Positions 42,572 to 50,456 of a DNA stretch of 64,000 bases are shown in pieces. The stretch covers positions 1,922,001 through 1,986,000 of the forward strand of contig NZ_CP184360.1 in assembly GCF_048595755.1 (NCBI RefSeq). Direction: 5' to 3'. Both the position numbers and the translations under genes were made by a program. How positions within the stretch are numbered: position 1 is the stretch's first letter; every line of letters begins with the position of its first letter. The notes under the pieces are model-generated. The model was not told where the DNA came from, ran no database searches, and worked only from the letters and a program-made list of their open reading frames with translations. Source of the stretch: Luteococcus sp048595755. GTDB lineage: Bacteria; Actinomycetota; Actinomycetes; Propionibacteriales; Propionibacteriaceae.

Positions 42572-43119
42572 GGCTGGGTGTCCTCCGGTGCAGTGGGCGG
42601 CTCCCAGTCGTGCAGGTTGCCGGAATGGTAGAGCAGGGGCTGGTTCTCGCTGCGGTGCATGTGCTCGGCGCGCACCAGCAGGATCACGTGGTCACCCGCG
42701 TCGTAGATCCGGTCGACGGTGCCCTCCACCCAGGCAGCGGTGTCGGCCAGCAGGGGTGCGCCATTGCGGCCGGGGACGTGCTCCACCCCGGCGAAACGGT
42801 CCTCGGCGCGGCTGGCGAAACGCCCCGCCAGCTGGCCCTGACCCTTGGCCAGCACGTTCACCGCCAGCGGCCGACCGATCCGGAAGGCGGGCAGGCTCCC
42901 GGCGGTGCGGGCCACGCACACCAGCAGCAGCGGCGGGTTCAACGAGACCGACGCGAAGGAGCTGATGGTCATGCCCACCGCGCGCCCGGCGAGGCTGGTG
43001 GTGACCACCGTGACACCGGTGGGGAAGGCGCCCATCACCGATCGCATGAGCGCGGGATCCACCGGCTCGCCGAGGCTCCAGTCGTCGTGGACGGTGTGGT
43101 CGGGAAGAACTGTGGTCAT
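42568..43119 (-). CDS. Flavin reductase domain protein
   Basis: 183 residues from the ATG at 43119 (CGGAGC upstream). FMN-binding split-barrel of two-component oxygenase reductases: VMGAFPTGVTVVTTSLAGRAVGMTISSFASVSLNPPLLLVCVARTAGS, LAVNVLAKGQGQLAGRFA and a late GDHVILLVRAEHMHRSENQPLLYHSG. It supplies reduced FMN to a partner monooxygenase. The partner is probably the acyl-CoA-dehydrogenase-like protein encoded 13 nt upstream. Confidence 0.87.
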   Translation of the reverse strand: MTTVLPDHTVHDDWSLGEPVDPALMRSVMGAFPTGVTVVTTSLAGRAVGMTISSFASVSLNPPLLLVCVARTAGSLPAFRIGRPLAVNVLAKGQGQLAGRFASRAEDRFAGVEHVPGRNGAPLLADTAAWVEGTVDRIYDAGDHVILLVRAEHMHRSENQPLLYHSGNLHDWEPPTAPEDTQP

Positions 43120-43132
43120 GGCTGCTCCGGTC

Positions 43133-44200
43133 TCAGTGGCTGTTGGCCAGCTCCCAGCGCAGCTGACCCTCGGAGGGGGACTGCACCGGGATGAAGGTGG
43201 CCTCGCGGAATCGTCGGCTGGCGGCGGTGGCGCGGGCATAGCCCCTGCCGCCGGCGGTGCGAACCTCCAGGCCCGCCGCCGCCGTGGTGATCTCGGCCGC
43301 CGCCAGTCGCAGCGACAGCAGTTCGGTGCGCTGCGGCGGTTCGGTGGTGCCCACGCGCTCGGCCAGCTTGGTCAGGGCGGAGGTGGCCAGCACATGACGC
43401 CCGTAGACCTCGTCGAGCTCGCCGCTGAAGGCGTTGTTGACCCCCACCAGGCCGTCACGGGTGGCGTCGATCGAGGTGGCGGCCAGACCCAGGCACATGG
43501 CGCTCTGCAGCAGCAGGAAGGTGGGGCGCACTCCGGTGAGGAAGGTCTCCACGTCGCGGGTGAGCACCTGGTCGGCGCGCACCGGCACGTTCTCCAGCTT
43601 CACGAAGGACGAGGAGGTGCCACCCAGCGCCAACAGCTCGAAGGCCTTGCCGACGCTGACCCCCGGGGTGTCCAGCGGCAGCGCCACCACCAGCTTGTCG
43701 CCGTGCACGGTGCGCGCCGCGGTCACCAGGATGGAGTCGTCGAACAGGTTGCTGGCCCAGCGCAGGGTGCCGTCCAGCAGGAAGCCGCCGTCCTCGGTGA
43801 GGGTCGCGGACAGGTCGAGGCTGCCGCAGCCGGAGAGGTCCTTGAAGGCCGAGGCCATACCGGTGATGCCCAGCCGCTTGCCGCTGACCAGCTCGAAGGC
43901 GTAATGCCGGCCGGTCTCGGTCTGGGAGCTGAGCAGGTACTCGACGGTGATGCGGGTGGCCCACAGGGAGAAGGCGGTGCTCAGGCAGCGCGAGGCCACC
44001 GCCGAGACCACTTCAGCCATGGCGGGGAGCCCGCCGTCGGCATTGTGCGGGGCGCCCAACCCGAGCAGGTTCTGCTCGCCCAGCTGCGGGAAGACGTCCT
44101 TGGTGGTGGTCTTCCCGGCATCCAGATCGGCTGCGCGCTGCTCGATCAGCTCCAGCGTCTCGGGGTTGACCAGGGAGGTGGTGGTGATGGTGGTGCTCAT
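43133..44200 (-). CDS. Acyl-CoA-dehydrogenase-like flavoprotein, probable FMNH2-dependent monooxygenase
   Basis: 355 residues from the ATG at 44200 (AGGAG upstream). The acyl-CoA dehydrogenase fold is visible: LGAPHNADGGLPAMAEVVSAVASRCLSTAFSLWATRI, GITGMASAFKDLSGCGSL, LDGTLRWASNLFDDSILVTAA and RTAGGRGYARATAASRRFREATFIPVQSPSEGQLRWELA. The catalytic Glu of true dehydrogenases is not obvious. Together with the adjacent flavin reductase this resembles two-component desulfurising enzymes (DszC/SfnB-type). Sulfur scavenging is supported by the cysteine-type leader; the substrate is unknown. The long upstream extension of the frame is a shadow of osmC. Confidence 0.78.
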   Translation of the reverse strand: MSTTITTTSLVNPETLELIEQRAADLDAGKTTTKDVFPQLGEQNLLGLGAPHNADGGLPAMAEVVSAVASRCLSTAFSLWATRITVEYLLSSQTETGRHYAFELVSGKRLGITGMASAFKDLSGCGSLDLSATLTEDGGFLLDGTLRWASNLFDDSILVTAARTVHGDKLVVALPLDTPGVSVGKAFELLALGGTSSSFVKLENVPVRADQVLTRDVETFLTGVRPTFLLLQSAMCLGLAATSIDATRDGLVGVNNAFSGELDEVYGRHVLATSALTKLAERVGTTEPPQRTELLSLRLAAAEITTAAAGLEVRTAGGRGYARATAASRRFREATFIPVQSPSEGQLRWELANSH

Positions 44201-44225
44201 GGCCTTCTCCTGTGGGTGCGGCGGT

Positions 44226-44762
44226 TCAGCCGATGGTGAGGGTGGAGTCGAGTCGGACGGGACGACGCATGGTGTTGACCACGGGCGACCAGACGATGGC
44301 GTTGTCGTGGATCTCCTGCAGCACCTCGTCGCTGGCATCGGCGGCCAGGGTGACCTTGACGCGGATGTCGCTGAAGCCGGCCACCTTGTCCTCCGGGATG
44401 TCGCCGACGCCCCACACGGCGGAGATGTCGATGTCGCCCTCCATCTCCACCTCGATCTTGTCGAGCCGCACATTGCGGTGGGTGGCATTGGCCAGCAGGC
44501 CGACCGAGATGCAGGACCCCAGGGCGGCCAGGACCATCTCGGAGGGGTTGGGGGCCGAGTCGTCGCCCAGCAGGGCCGGGGGCTCGCCCACCAGGACGGG
44601 GGACAGGTCACGCACATAGGTCAGGTTGCGGAAACCCGACTCGCAGACGGTGGTGGCCTTCAGCGTCTTGCGGCCGGTGGTGGGGTCCTCCTTGGCATTG
44701 CAGGAGAGGCGGTCGAGGCCCTCGGCGTCGATTCCGGCAAGGGGCAGATCGGAATTGGACAT
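44226..44762 (-). CDS. OsmC-family protein
   Basis: 178 residues from the ATG at 44762, with AAAGGAAG upstream. The OsmC fold is visible as GEPPALLGDDSAPNPSEMVLAALGSCISVGLLANATHRNV, with the Cys in GSC; a second redox Cys may be one of those near the N-terminus. Such proteins reduce organic peroxides or bind thiol compounds. First gene of the operon osmC-flavoprotein-reductase-FNT, separated from its 22-codon leader by 267 nt. The role in sulfur metabolism is inferred from context. Confidence 0.82.
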   Translation of the reverse strand: MSNSDLPLAGIDAEGLDRLSCNAKEDPTTGRKTLKATTVCESGFRNLTYVRDLSPVLVGEPPALLGDDSAPNPSEMVLAALGSCISVGLLANATHRNVRLDKIEVEMEGDIDISAVWGVGDIPEDKVAGFSDIRVKVTLAADASDEVLQEIHDNAIVWSPVVNTMRRPVRLDSTLTIG

Positions 44763-45029
44763 GGTGCTTCCTTTCGGGAGTGGGTGCATTTCCTGCCAGA
44801 AAATGGTGCATTTCGGGCAGGGGAATTTGGGCGGAATGAGACCGCGGGAATTGCGTGGATAGACCACCGGGAAATGGTTGGGAAAACCCGTCAGGGGATG
44901 CATTCCATGCGGTGGGATGCGGATCGACCGTGCACGTCAGAAAGCTGTGTGGCAGGGGATCACGGTCCGAGAGTTGCCCTGGGTTGCTGGTTGGACCCAG
45001 CGAGTCAGGCGATCATCGGAGGGAATTGG
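44763..45029 (-). other. Leader region between the cysteine-type uORF and osmC
   Basis: 267 nt without a gene. It contains a direct repeat of GGTGCATTTC (plus-strand sense) at 44783-44792 and 44805-44814. A hairpin can form between CCTGCC (44792-44797) and GGCAGG (44816-44821), close to the osmC ribosome site. The arrangement is compatible with an attenuator that hides the osmC start depending on uORF translation. Confidence 0.4.
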
Positions 45030-45098
45030 TCAACAAACGAATGCGCCGCAGTGGCGCATCAGGTCCAGGTAGTACCTGGCGATGAGGGTTGCTGACAT
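45030..45098 (-). CDS. Cysteine-type leader peptide (uORF), 22 residues
   Basis: A 22-codon frame from ATG 45098 to TGA 45030-45032; its last 15 residues are RYYLDLMRHCGAFVC. This matches the pattern of short actinobacterial leader peptides (R-x-x-x-DL-x-R-x-C-x-x-x-x-C) found before sulfur-assimilation genes, with the terminal cysteine as the stall codon. A promoter TTGTGG - 17 nt - TAAAGT lies exactly 7 nt before the ATG, so the mRNA should begin at the start codon, as in the leaderless cysteine-responsive uORFs described in mycobacteria. It is too short for usual gene calling. The operon downstream carries genes fitting organosulfur use. Confidence 0.72.
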   Translation of the reverse strand: MSATLIARYYLDLMRHCGAFVC

Positions 45099-45105
45099 GG
45101 AAATA

Positions 45106-45134
45106 ACTTTATGTGAAGATTTCTCCATCCACAA
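45106..45134 (-). promoter_or_regulatory. Promoter of the leader-peptide/osmC operon
   Basis: -35 TTGTGG (plus-strand CCACAA at 45129-45134), a 17-nt spacer and -10 TAAAGT (45106-45111), with 7 nt to the uORF ATG. This is the best-spaced sigma-70-type promoter I saw in the window. Confidence 0.65.
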
Positions 45135-45246
45135 GTCTTCCCGCTGGGTGAGACGGGTGAGGAGTTTCGCCGCCCCCTCGGCCCCTTGTCACACCGCACC
45201 TCGTCGCTGGGCCTGATTGCCGGACCGGATTGTCGGATCGGGCCGA

Positions 45247-45252
45247 TAGGCT
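45247..45252 (+). promoter_or_regulatory. Leaderless -10 element of menC
   Basis: TAGGCT is followed by 6 nt (CTCGGC) and the menC ATG. Together with the minus-strand uORF promoter it makes 45099-45258 a divergent control region. Confidence 0.5.
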
Positions 45253-45258
45253 CTCGGC

Positions 45259-46215
45259 ATGGCCACGCACGTCTACCAGATTCCCCTGCGCACCAGGTTC
45301 CGCGGCATCACGATGCGTGAGGGGGTGGTCCTGTCCGGTGACGCCGGTTGGGGGGAGTTCAGCCCCTTCCTGGACTACGACGGTGACGAGATCCGGCCCT
45401 GGTGGCAGGCGGCGCGGGAGGCCGCAGACGTGGGCTTCCCCCCGCCGGTGCGTGACCGGGTACCGGTCAACGCGACCGTGCCGGCCGTCGGGCCGCACCA
45501 GGCCCACCAGATCGTCACCGAGTCGGGCTGCACCACCGTCAAGGTGAAGGTGGCCGAACCCGGGCAGCCCTTCGCCGACGACCTGGCCCGCGTCGAGGCG
45601 GTGCGTGATGCGCTGGGGCCCGAGGGGCGGGTCAGGGTGGATGCCAATGGCGGCTGGGACGTCGAGCAGGCCGTCACGAACCTCCGCGACTTGTCCCGCT
45701 TCGATCTCGAGTACGCCGAGCAGCCCGTGATGGACACCGAAGACCTGTCCCGGCTGCGCCGCGAGCTGGTGCGGCGCGGCATCGCGGTGCCGGTCGCCGC
45801 CGACGAGTCCATCCGTCGCAGCGGTGACCCCGAACGGGTCAAGCGACTGGAGGCCGCGGACGTGGCAGTGCTGAAGGTGCAGCCCTTGGGTGGTGTGCGT
45901 CGCTGCCTGCAACTGGCCGAGGACCTTGCCATGCCGGTGGTGGTCAGTTCGGCGCTGGAGACCAGCATCGGCATCCGGATGGGGGTGGCGCTGGCCGCGG
46001 CGCTGCCGGAACTGCCCCACGCCTGCGGACTCAACACCATGCGCCTGTTCACCGACGACGTGGTCGAGGACTCACTGGTGGCCGTCGACGGGCACCTGCC
46101 GGTGGCAGACCTGCGGGTGGCCGCCTCGCGGCTGGCGGCCTGTTCCGCCCCGGTCGACCGGGTGGAGGCCTGGGCCGATCGGGCCGCGACCGCGGCGACG
46201 GGAGGCGCTCGGTGA
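45259..46215 (+). CDS. menC: o-Succinylbenzoate synthase
   Basis: 318 residues, enolase superfamily. TTVKVKVAEPGQPFADDLARVEAVRDALGPEGRVRVDANGGW (catalytic Lys of KVK and metal Asp), LEYAEQPV (metal Glu), VAADESI and VLKVQPLGGVRRCLQLAEDLAMPVVVSSALETSIG with the second catalytic Lys. It dehydrates SHCHC to o-succinylbenzoate. No ribosome site; a leaderless box lies 6 nt upstream. The stop overlaps the menD GTG. Confidence 0.94.
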   Translation: MATHVYQIPLRTRFRGITMREGVVLSGDAGWGEFSPFLDYDGDEIRPWWQAAREAADVGFPPPVRDRVPVNATVPAVGPHQAHQIVTESGCTTVKVKVAEPGQPFADDLARVEAVRDALGPEGRVRVDANGGWDVEQAVTNLRDLSRFDLEYAEQPVMDTEDLSRLRRELVRRGIAVPVAADESIRRSGDPERVKRLEAADVAVLKVQPLGGVRRCLQLAEDLAMPVVVSSALETSIGIRMGVALAAALPELPHACGLNTMRLFTDDVVEDSLVAVDGHLPVADLRVAASRLAACSAPVDRVEAWADRAATAATGGAR

Positions 46216-47873
46216 GCTCCTGGTTGCTGGCCCAGTGCGTCGTCGAACAGCTGCAGCAGGCGGGGGTGCGGCACGTGGTGCTGGCCCCCGGATCGCGCAA
46301 CGCGCCGCTGTCGATGGCCCTGCACCGGGTTCAAGAAGTCGGGGCTCAAGAGATCGGGGCCCAGGGGATCGAGCTGCACGTGCGCATCGACGAGCGATCG
46401 GCGGCCTTCCTGGCGCTGGGCATGGCCCGCGCCCTGGAGCAGCCGGTGGCCGTGGTCACCACGTCGGGCACCGCGGTGGCCAACCTGGCCCCGGCCGTGA
46501 TGGAGGCCAATGAGGCCTCCGTGCCGCTGGTGGTGCTGTCGGCCGACCGTCCGCTGACCGCGATGAACTCGGGCGCCAGCCAGACCGGGCACCAGTTCGG
46601 GCTCTTCGCCGGGCAGGTGCGCCACCAGGTGCAGTTGACCAGCGACGCGACGCCGAAGGCCTGGCGATTCCAGCTGCGCGTCGCCCTGGCACTGGCCACC
46701 GGACAGCGCACCCGACGCCCCGGCCCCGTGCAGGTGAACCTGCACCTGGACGAACCGCTGATGCCCACCGAGGAAGGGCTCGACGCGCCGCGGCCGTGGC
46801 AGGTGGAGCCCAGTCGTCCCGCCGCCCCGGTGAGCTTGGAGGCCGGGCCGCGCACCGTCGTGCTGGCTGGCGACGCCCGCCCCGCCGTGGGGCAGCGAGC
46901 CGCGCAGCTGGCCCACGAGGCCGGGGTGCCGCTGCTGGCGGAACCCTCCAGCAATGCCCGGGTGGGCCAGGCGATCAGCACCTACCGGCTGTTGCTCGGC
47001 AAGCCAGACCTGGGCGGCCAGATCGAGCAGGTGGTGGTCTTCGGGCATCCCACCTTGTCACGCCCGGTCACCCGGTTGCTGCGACGCAGTGACGTCGAGG
47101 TCGTGGTGGTGGCGGACGACGCCCGCTGGCCTGATCCGGGCTTCACCGCCAGCCGGGTGGTCGACGACGTCGAACTCGCCCCGGCCAGCGACCCCAGCTG
47201 GTTGAACCGGTGGCTCACCGCAGACCTGGACATGCAGACCCGGCTGCAGCTGGCCCAACGCCCCGAGGCGGGCCGGGACCCACGGCCCACGGGGCTGGCC
47301 GTCGCCAGTCTGGTGGTGGAGCGCACCGCGGGCCAGGTGCTGGTGCTGGGCTCGTCGAATCCGATCCGTGACGCCGACCTGGCGCGGGTGCCCGATGCCC
47401 TCTTCGGCCCCCAGGCCACCCCCACCACGGTCTTCGCCAATCGCGGCCTGGCCGGCATCGACGGGGTCACCTCGACGGCCGCCGGCATCGCGCTGGCGCT
47501 GGATCGTCCCACCACCTGCCTGCTGGGAGACCTCACCTTCCTGCACGACGCCGGAGGGCTGTGGCTGGGCGCGCTGGAGCGGCGGCCCACGCTGCGGCTG
47601 GTGGTGCTCGACGACCGGGGCGGCAGCATCTTCCACACCCTGGAACAGGGGGCCCCCGAGCACGAGGCAAGCTTCGAGAAGGTCTTCGGCACGCCGCACC
47701 GCACCGATCTGGCGGCACTGGGGGCGGCCCACGGCTGGCAGTCGGCCACCGTCGATGACCTGGCGGAGCTGGGGCAGCGGCTGCGGGTTCCCGTGCGCGG
47801 CCCGGAACTGCTCGTGGTCCCGGTGACCCGCGACGACCGTCGCGCCTGGGCGGAGCGCATCGCGGCCTTCTGA
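46212..47873 (+). CDS. menD: 2-Succinyl-5-enolpyruvyl-6-hydroxy-3-cyclohexene-1-carboxylate synthase
   Basis: 553 residues, thiamine-diphosphate enzyme: HVVLAPGSRNAPLSMAL, RIDERSAAFLALGMARALEQPVAVVTTSGTAVANLAPAVMEA, SADRPLTAMNSGASQT, and cofactor-binding C-terminal region GDLTFLHDAGGL and VVLDDRGGSIFHTLEQ. It couples isochorismate and 2-oxoglutarate. Between the first and second motifs sits a 15-residue insertion VQEVG-AQEIG-AQGIE from a 15-bp tandem repeat (46329-46373). GTG start overlaps menC by 4 nt. Confidence 0.95.
   Translation: MSSWLLAQCVVEQLQQAGVRHVVLAPGSRNAPLSMALHRVQEVGAQEIGAQGIELHVRIDERSAAFLALGMARALEQPVAVVTTSGTAVANLAPAVMEANEASVPLVVLSADRPLTAMNSGASQTGHQFGLFAGQVRHQVQLTSDATPKAWRFQLRVALALATGQRTRRPGPVQVNLHLDEPLMPTEEGLDAPRPWQVEPSRPAAPVSLEAGPRTVVLAGDARPAVGQRAAQLAHEAGVPLLAEPSSNARVGQAISTYRLLLGKPDLGGQIEQVVVFGHPTLSRPVTRLLRRSDVEVVVVADDARWPDPGFTASRVVDDVELAPASDPSWLNRWLTADLDMQTRLQLAQRPEAGRDPRPTGLAVASLVVERTAGQVLVLGSSNPIRDADLARVPDALFGPQATPTTVFANRGLAGIDGVTSTAAGIALALDRPTTCLLGDLTFLHDAGGLWLGALERRPTLRLVVLDDRGGSIFHTLEQGAPEHEASFEKVFGTPHRTDLAALGAAHGWQSATVDDLAELGQRLRVPVRGPELLVVPVTRDDRRAWAERIAAF
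46329..46373 (+). repeat. 15-bp in-frame tandem repeat in menD
   Basis: Three 15-bp units (GTTCAAGAAGTCGGG and relatives), encoding VQEVG/AQEIG/AQGIE just before the conserved RIDERSAAF motif. Confidence 0.75.
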
Positions 47874-47875
47874 CC

Positions 47876-47945
47876 GGCCATCGTTCCCCGAGCCTGGCCA
47901 TCGTCCCCCGAGCCTGGCCATCGTTCCCCGAACTTGTCGAGGGGC
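47876..47945. repeat. Three 20-bp tandem units ending in the dispersed element
   Basis: GGCCATCGTTCCCCGAGCCT recurs at 47876, 47896 and 47916, the third reading GAACTT and running into GTCGAGGGGCC. It fills the gap between the convergent ends of menD and the RecB-like nuclease gene. This is the most degenerate copy of the GAGCCTGTCGAGG family. Confidence 0.8.
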
Positions 47946-47950
47946 CAGCC

Positions 47951-49681
47951 TCAGGTGGTCGGCGCCTCGGCGTCGGGTTGCTGCTCGTCGAGGGTGCGCA
48001 ACCAGGCGCGCAGCTGGTGGGTGGCCCGCACGTCGTCCTCGTTGTACTCCAGCACCCGCGTGGTCGCCTCGCTGCGGGTGAGCTCGTCGGCGCCGGTGAC
48101 GGCGTCGCGGAACCAGCGCTGCGAGTTCAGGCCGCCCGGGTCGTCGTCGCGCCACTCGAAACCGGGGCCGGAACGGGCCACCACCTTCAGCCCCAGGCCA
48201 TTGGTTCCGAAGAAGTGGCCCTTGACCAGCGTGAACAGGTCGACGAAGTGGTCACGGACCCGGTTGGCGGCGGCCAGCACCTCGGGCTGGCCACAGCGGC
48301 GGGCCAGCCGCAGCAGGTGCACCACCTCGTAATCGGAGTAGTGGTAGACGTGGGCGTCGGGGCGTTCGGTGAGCACCCGGTCCAGCCAGGTGATCGCCTC
48401 GGCCGCCAGGGCGCACTCGCGGGCATTGTCGAGTTCCTCGAACCGCGAGAAGGCCTTGTAGAAGGGGGCCTCGCCGCTGGTGCGGTCATCCACCAGGAAG
48501 CCCCACAGGTAGACGCGGTCGCCGGCGGAGGTCTCGATGTCGAAGTCGATCTCCAGACTCACCTCGGGCAGGTCCACCGGCTCGGTGGTCAACCGCTCCA
48601 GCTCGACGCCGGCCAGCATCAGCGAGGCCCGGCGGGCGGCCAGCCGTAGGCGGGAGTCGGCGCCGCTGCGATGGGCCACCTCGGGCAGGTAGCTCTCCAT
48701 CAGGGCCTCGACGTCGGCGTGGGCCAGGTCTGACAGGGTGTTGATGCCGCGGCTGCGCAGCACGCTGATCTCGCGCACGTCCAGCGGCGACTTGTTGATC
48801 CGAAGGCTCAGGTCGTCCTCGCCCAGTTGCGGCTTGCACACCTCCCACCAGGTGCAGTGGTCGCACTCGCGCACCACGATGGGCGCCACCATCGGGCGGT
48901 GGTCGTCGGGGGAGCCGGTGCGCGCGGCAGCCACCTGGGCCACCTTCACCCGGAAGCCGAACTCGTGGTCATAGCGTTCCAGCGGGCTGCGCAGCTTCCA
49001 CCCGGTGCTGGAGGTGCGAGAGAAGGTGCGGATGAACTTGCGTGACAGGTCCACCCAGCTGATCACCGGGCCCTGGCGCCCCTCCAGGTGGTCGGTGCCG
49101 ATCACCCCCGCGATCGGTGCGGCCGCGTCGGCCCACCCGGCGGCGTCCAGCAGACGCCAGTAGTGGGCCATCTGCAACAGGTCCGCCTCGCGGGAGGGCT
49201 TGAAGGTCATCTGCGGATGCTGCAGCTGCACCCTGGGCGCCTCCAGCGTGCTGAAGTGGCAGACCTGCTCGGCATTGCCCATCTCCAGCACCCGGTGCCG
49301 CTTGGCTTCCACCGGCCGATAGCCTGCTCGGCCGTCGGCCTGGTCGGTGCCGCGCACCAACAGGTCTGGTTGGCCGCGCCGGTGGCCGGCCACGTCGACG
49401 GGCAGCCGGGGGCCGATCACCACGTCGCGCCCGTCCTCCAGCGCCTGCTGGGTGAGGTGCTGGGCCTGGCTGCGGTCATCGCAGGAGCGCAGGTCGACGA
49501 CGTCGGTGGCCCCGTCGATGATCGCCTGCAGCACCTCGTCCTCGAAGGCCTTGCCTCCGGCGAAGAGCTCCTGCAGTGCCTCGTCGGGCGGGCTGGCCGG
49601 GGCCTGCAGGGTCGGGTCGTAGCGATTCTGGGTCTTGACCGGGCAGGAGCGTGCGGCGTAGGGGTCCAGGATGATGGCCAT
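47951..49681 (-). CDS. RecB-like nuclease with C-terminal RNase H-like domain (TM0106 type)
   Basis: 576 residues. N-terminal PD-(D/E)XK nuclease: GQPDLLVRG and YRPVEAKRHRVLE give the Asp and Glu-Xaa-Lys of the active site. Cysteines CDHCTWWEVC (about 275-285) with the early Cys suggest an iron-sulfur or zinc-stapled helix as in Cas4/AddB. The C-terminal half is a 3'-5' exonuclease-like RNase H fold: EIDFDIETSAGDRVYLWGFL, YHYSDYEVVHLL and YNEDDVRATHQL (DEDD acids). It is likely a repair or competence nuclease. It starts 11 nt after menG on the same strand. Confidence 0.84.
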   Translation of the reverse strand: MAIILDPYAARSCPVKTQNRYDPTLQAPASPPDEALQELFAGGKAFEDEVLQAIIDGATDVVDLRSCDDRSQAQHLTQQALEDGRDVVIGPRLPVDVAGHRRGQPDLLVRGTDQADGRAGYRPVEAKRHRVLEMGNAEQVCHFSTLEAPRVQLQHPQMTFKPSREADLLQMAHYWRLLDAAGWADAAAPIAGVIGTDHLEGRQGPVISWVDLSRKFIRTFSRTSSTGWKLRSPLERYDHEFGFRVKVAQVAAARTGSPDDHRPMVAPIVVRECDHCTWWEVCKPQLGEDDLSLRINKSPLDVREISVLRSRGINTLSDLAHADVEALMESYLPEVAHRSGADSRLRLAARRASLMLAGVELERLTTEPVDLPEVSLEIDFDIETSAGDRVYLWGFLVDDRTSGEAPFYKAFSRFEELDNARECALAAEAITWLDRVLTERPDAHVYHYSDYEVVHLLRLARRCGQPEVLAAANRVRDHFVDLFTLVKGHFFGTNGLGLKVVARSGPGFEWRDDDPGGLNSQRWFRDAVTGADELTRSEATTRVLEYNEDDVRATHQLRAWLRTLDEQQPDAEAPTT

Positions 49682-49691
49682 CAGTGCCGGC

Positions 49692-50387
49692 TCAGGCCTT
49701 CCAACCGCGGTGCAGGGCGATGATTCCCTGGCTGAGGTTGCGCCAGCCCACGGCCTGCCACCCGGCCTCGGACATCAGGTCGGCGAGCTCCTCCTGCCGC
49801 TTCCAGGTCAACACCGACTCGAAGAGGTACTCATAGGCGGCCGGATTGCTCGACAGGCGGCTCAGCGCCGGGATGACGCGGGGCAGCCACTGGTCGTAGA
49901 CGAACTCGAAGGCCCGATTGGTGGGATGGCTCATCTCACAGATCACCACCTGCCCACCGGGACGGGTGACGCGGCGCATCTCCTTCAGCGCGGCCAGGGT
50001 GTCCTCGACATTGCGCAGGCCGTAGCTGATGGTGACGGTGTCGAAGCTGTCGTCGGCATAGGGCAGCTGCAGGGCATCACCGGCGACGAACTGCAGGTGC
50101 GGCTGGCGCTCCTGGCCCACGCGCAGCATCCCCAGGCTCAGGTCGGTGGGGAAGACCTCGGCACCCTGCTCGGCGAAGGTGGCGGCCGAGGTGCCGGTGC
50201 CTCCCGCCAGGTCGAGGATGACGTCGCCCGGCTTGGGGTCGACGGCCTCCACGGTCTCGCGGCGCCACTGGCGCTGCAGGCCGGCGGTCATCACGTCGTT
50301 CATCAGGTCATAGCGCTGGGCGACGCCGTCGAACATCTGGGCGACGTCTTGGCGGCGCTTGGCAAGGGTGGCACGGGACTCGAACAC
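49692..50387 (-). CDS. menG: Demethylmenaquinone methyltransferase
   Basis: 231 residues, UbiE/MenG family. VAQRYDLMNDVMTAGLQRQWRRETVEA, SAM motif VILDLAGGTGTSAATFAEQG, VAGDALQLPYADDSFDTVTISYGLRNVEDTLAALKEMRRVTRPGGQVVICE and SWQxVGWRNLSQGIIALHRG-type C-terminus. It methylates the naphthoquinone ring in the last common step of menaquinone synthesis. GTG start; AACAAT (50394-50399) 6 nt upstream suggests a leaderless transcript. Confidence 0.94.
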   Translation of the reverse strand: MFESRATLAKRRQDVAQMFDGVAQRYDLMNDVMTAGLQRQWRRETVEAVDPKPGDVILDLAGGTGTSAATFAEQGAEVFPTDLSLGMLRVGQERQPHLQFVAGDALQLPYADDSFDTVTISYGLRNVEDTLAALKEMRRVTRPGGQVVICEMSHPTNRAFEFVYDQWLPRVIPALSRLSSNPAAYEYLFESVLTWKRQEELADLMSEAGWQAVGWRNLSQGIIALHRGWKA

Positions 50388-50393
50388 GGGCCC

Positions 50394-50449
50394 ATTGTTC
50401 CACGACCGTCGAGAGCCGAGCGGTGCCTCCGACCGGCATGGCGCACAAT
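50394..50449. promoter_or_regulatory. Divergent promoters of menG and the ABC transporter
   Basis: Minus-strand AACAAT (50394-50399) is 6 nt from the menG GTG, and plus-strand CACAAT (50444-50449) is 7 nt from the ABC gene ATG at 50457. Confidence 0.4.
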
Positions 50450-50456
50450 GGAGCCC

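Noticed and set aside
44226..44903. Longer OsmC start at 44903
   Set aside because: The added residues lie in the leader region, lack conservation, and the ATG at 44762 has a good ribosome site.
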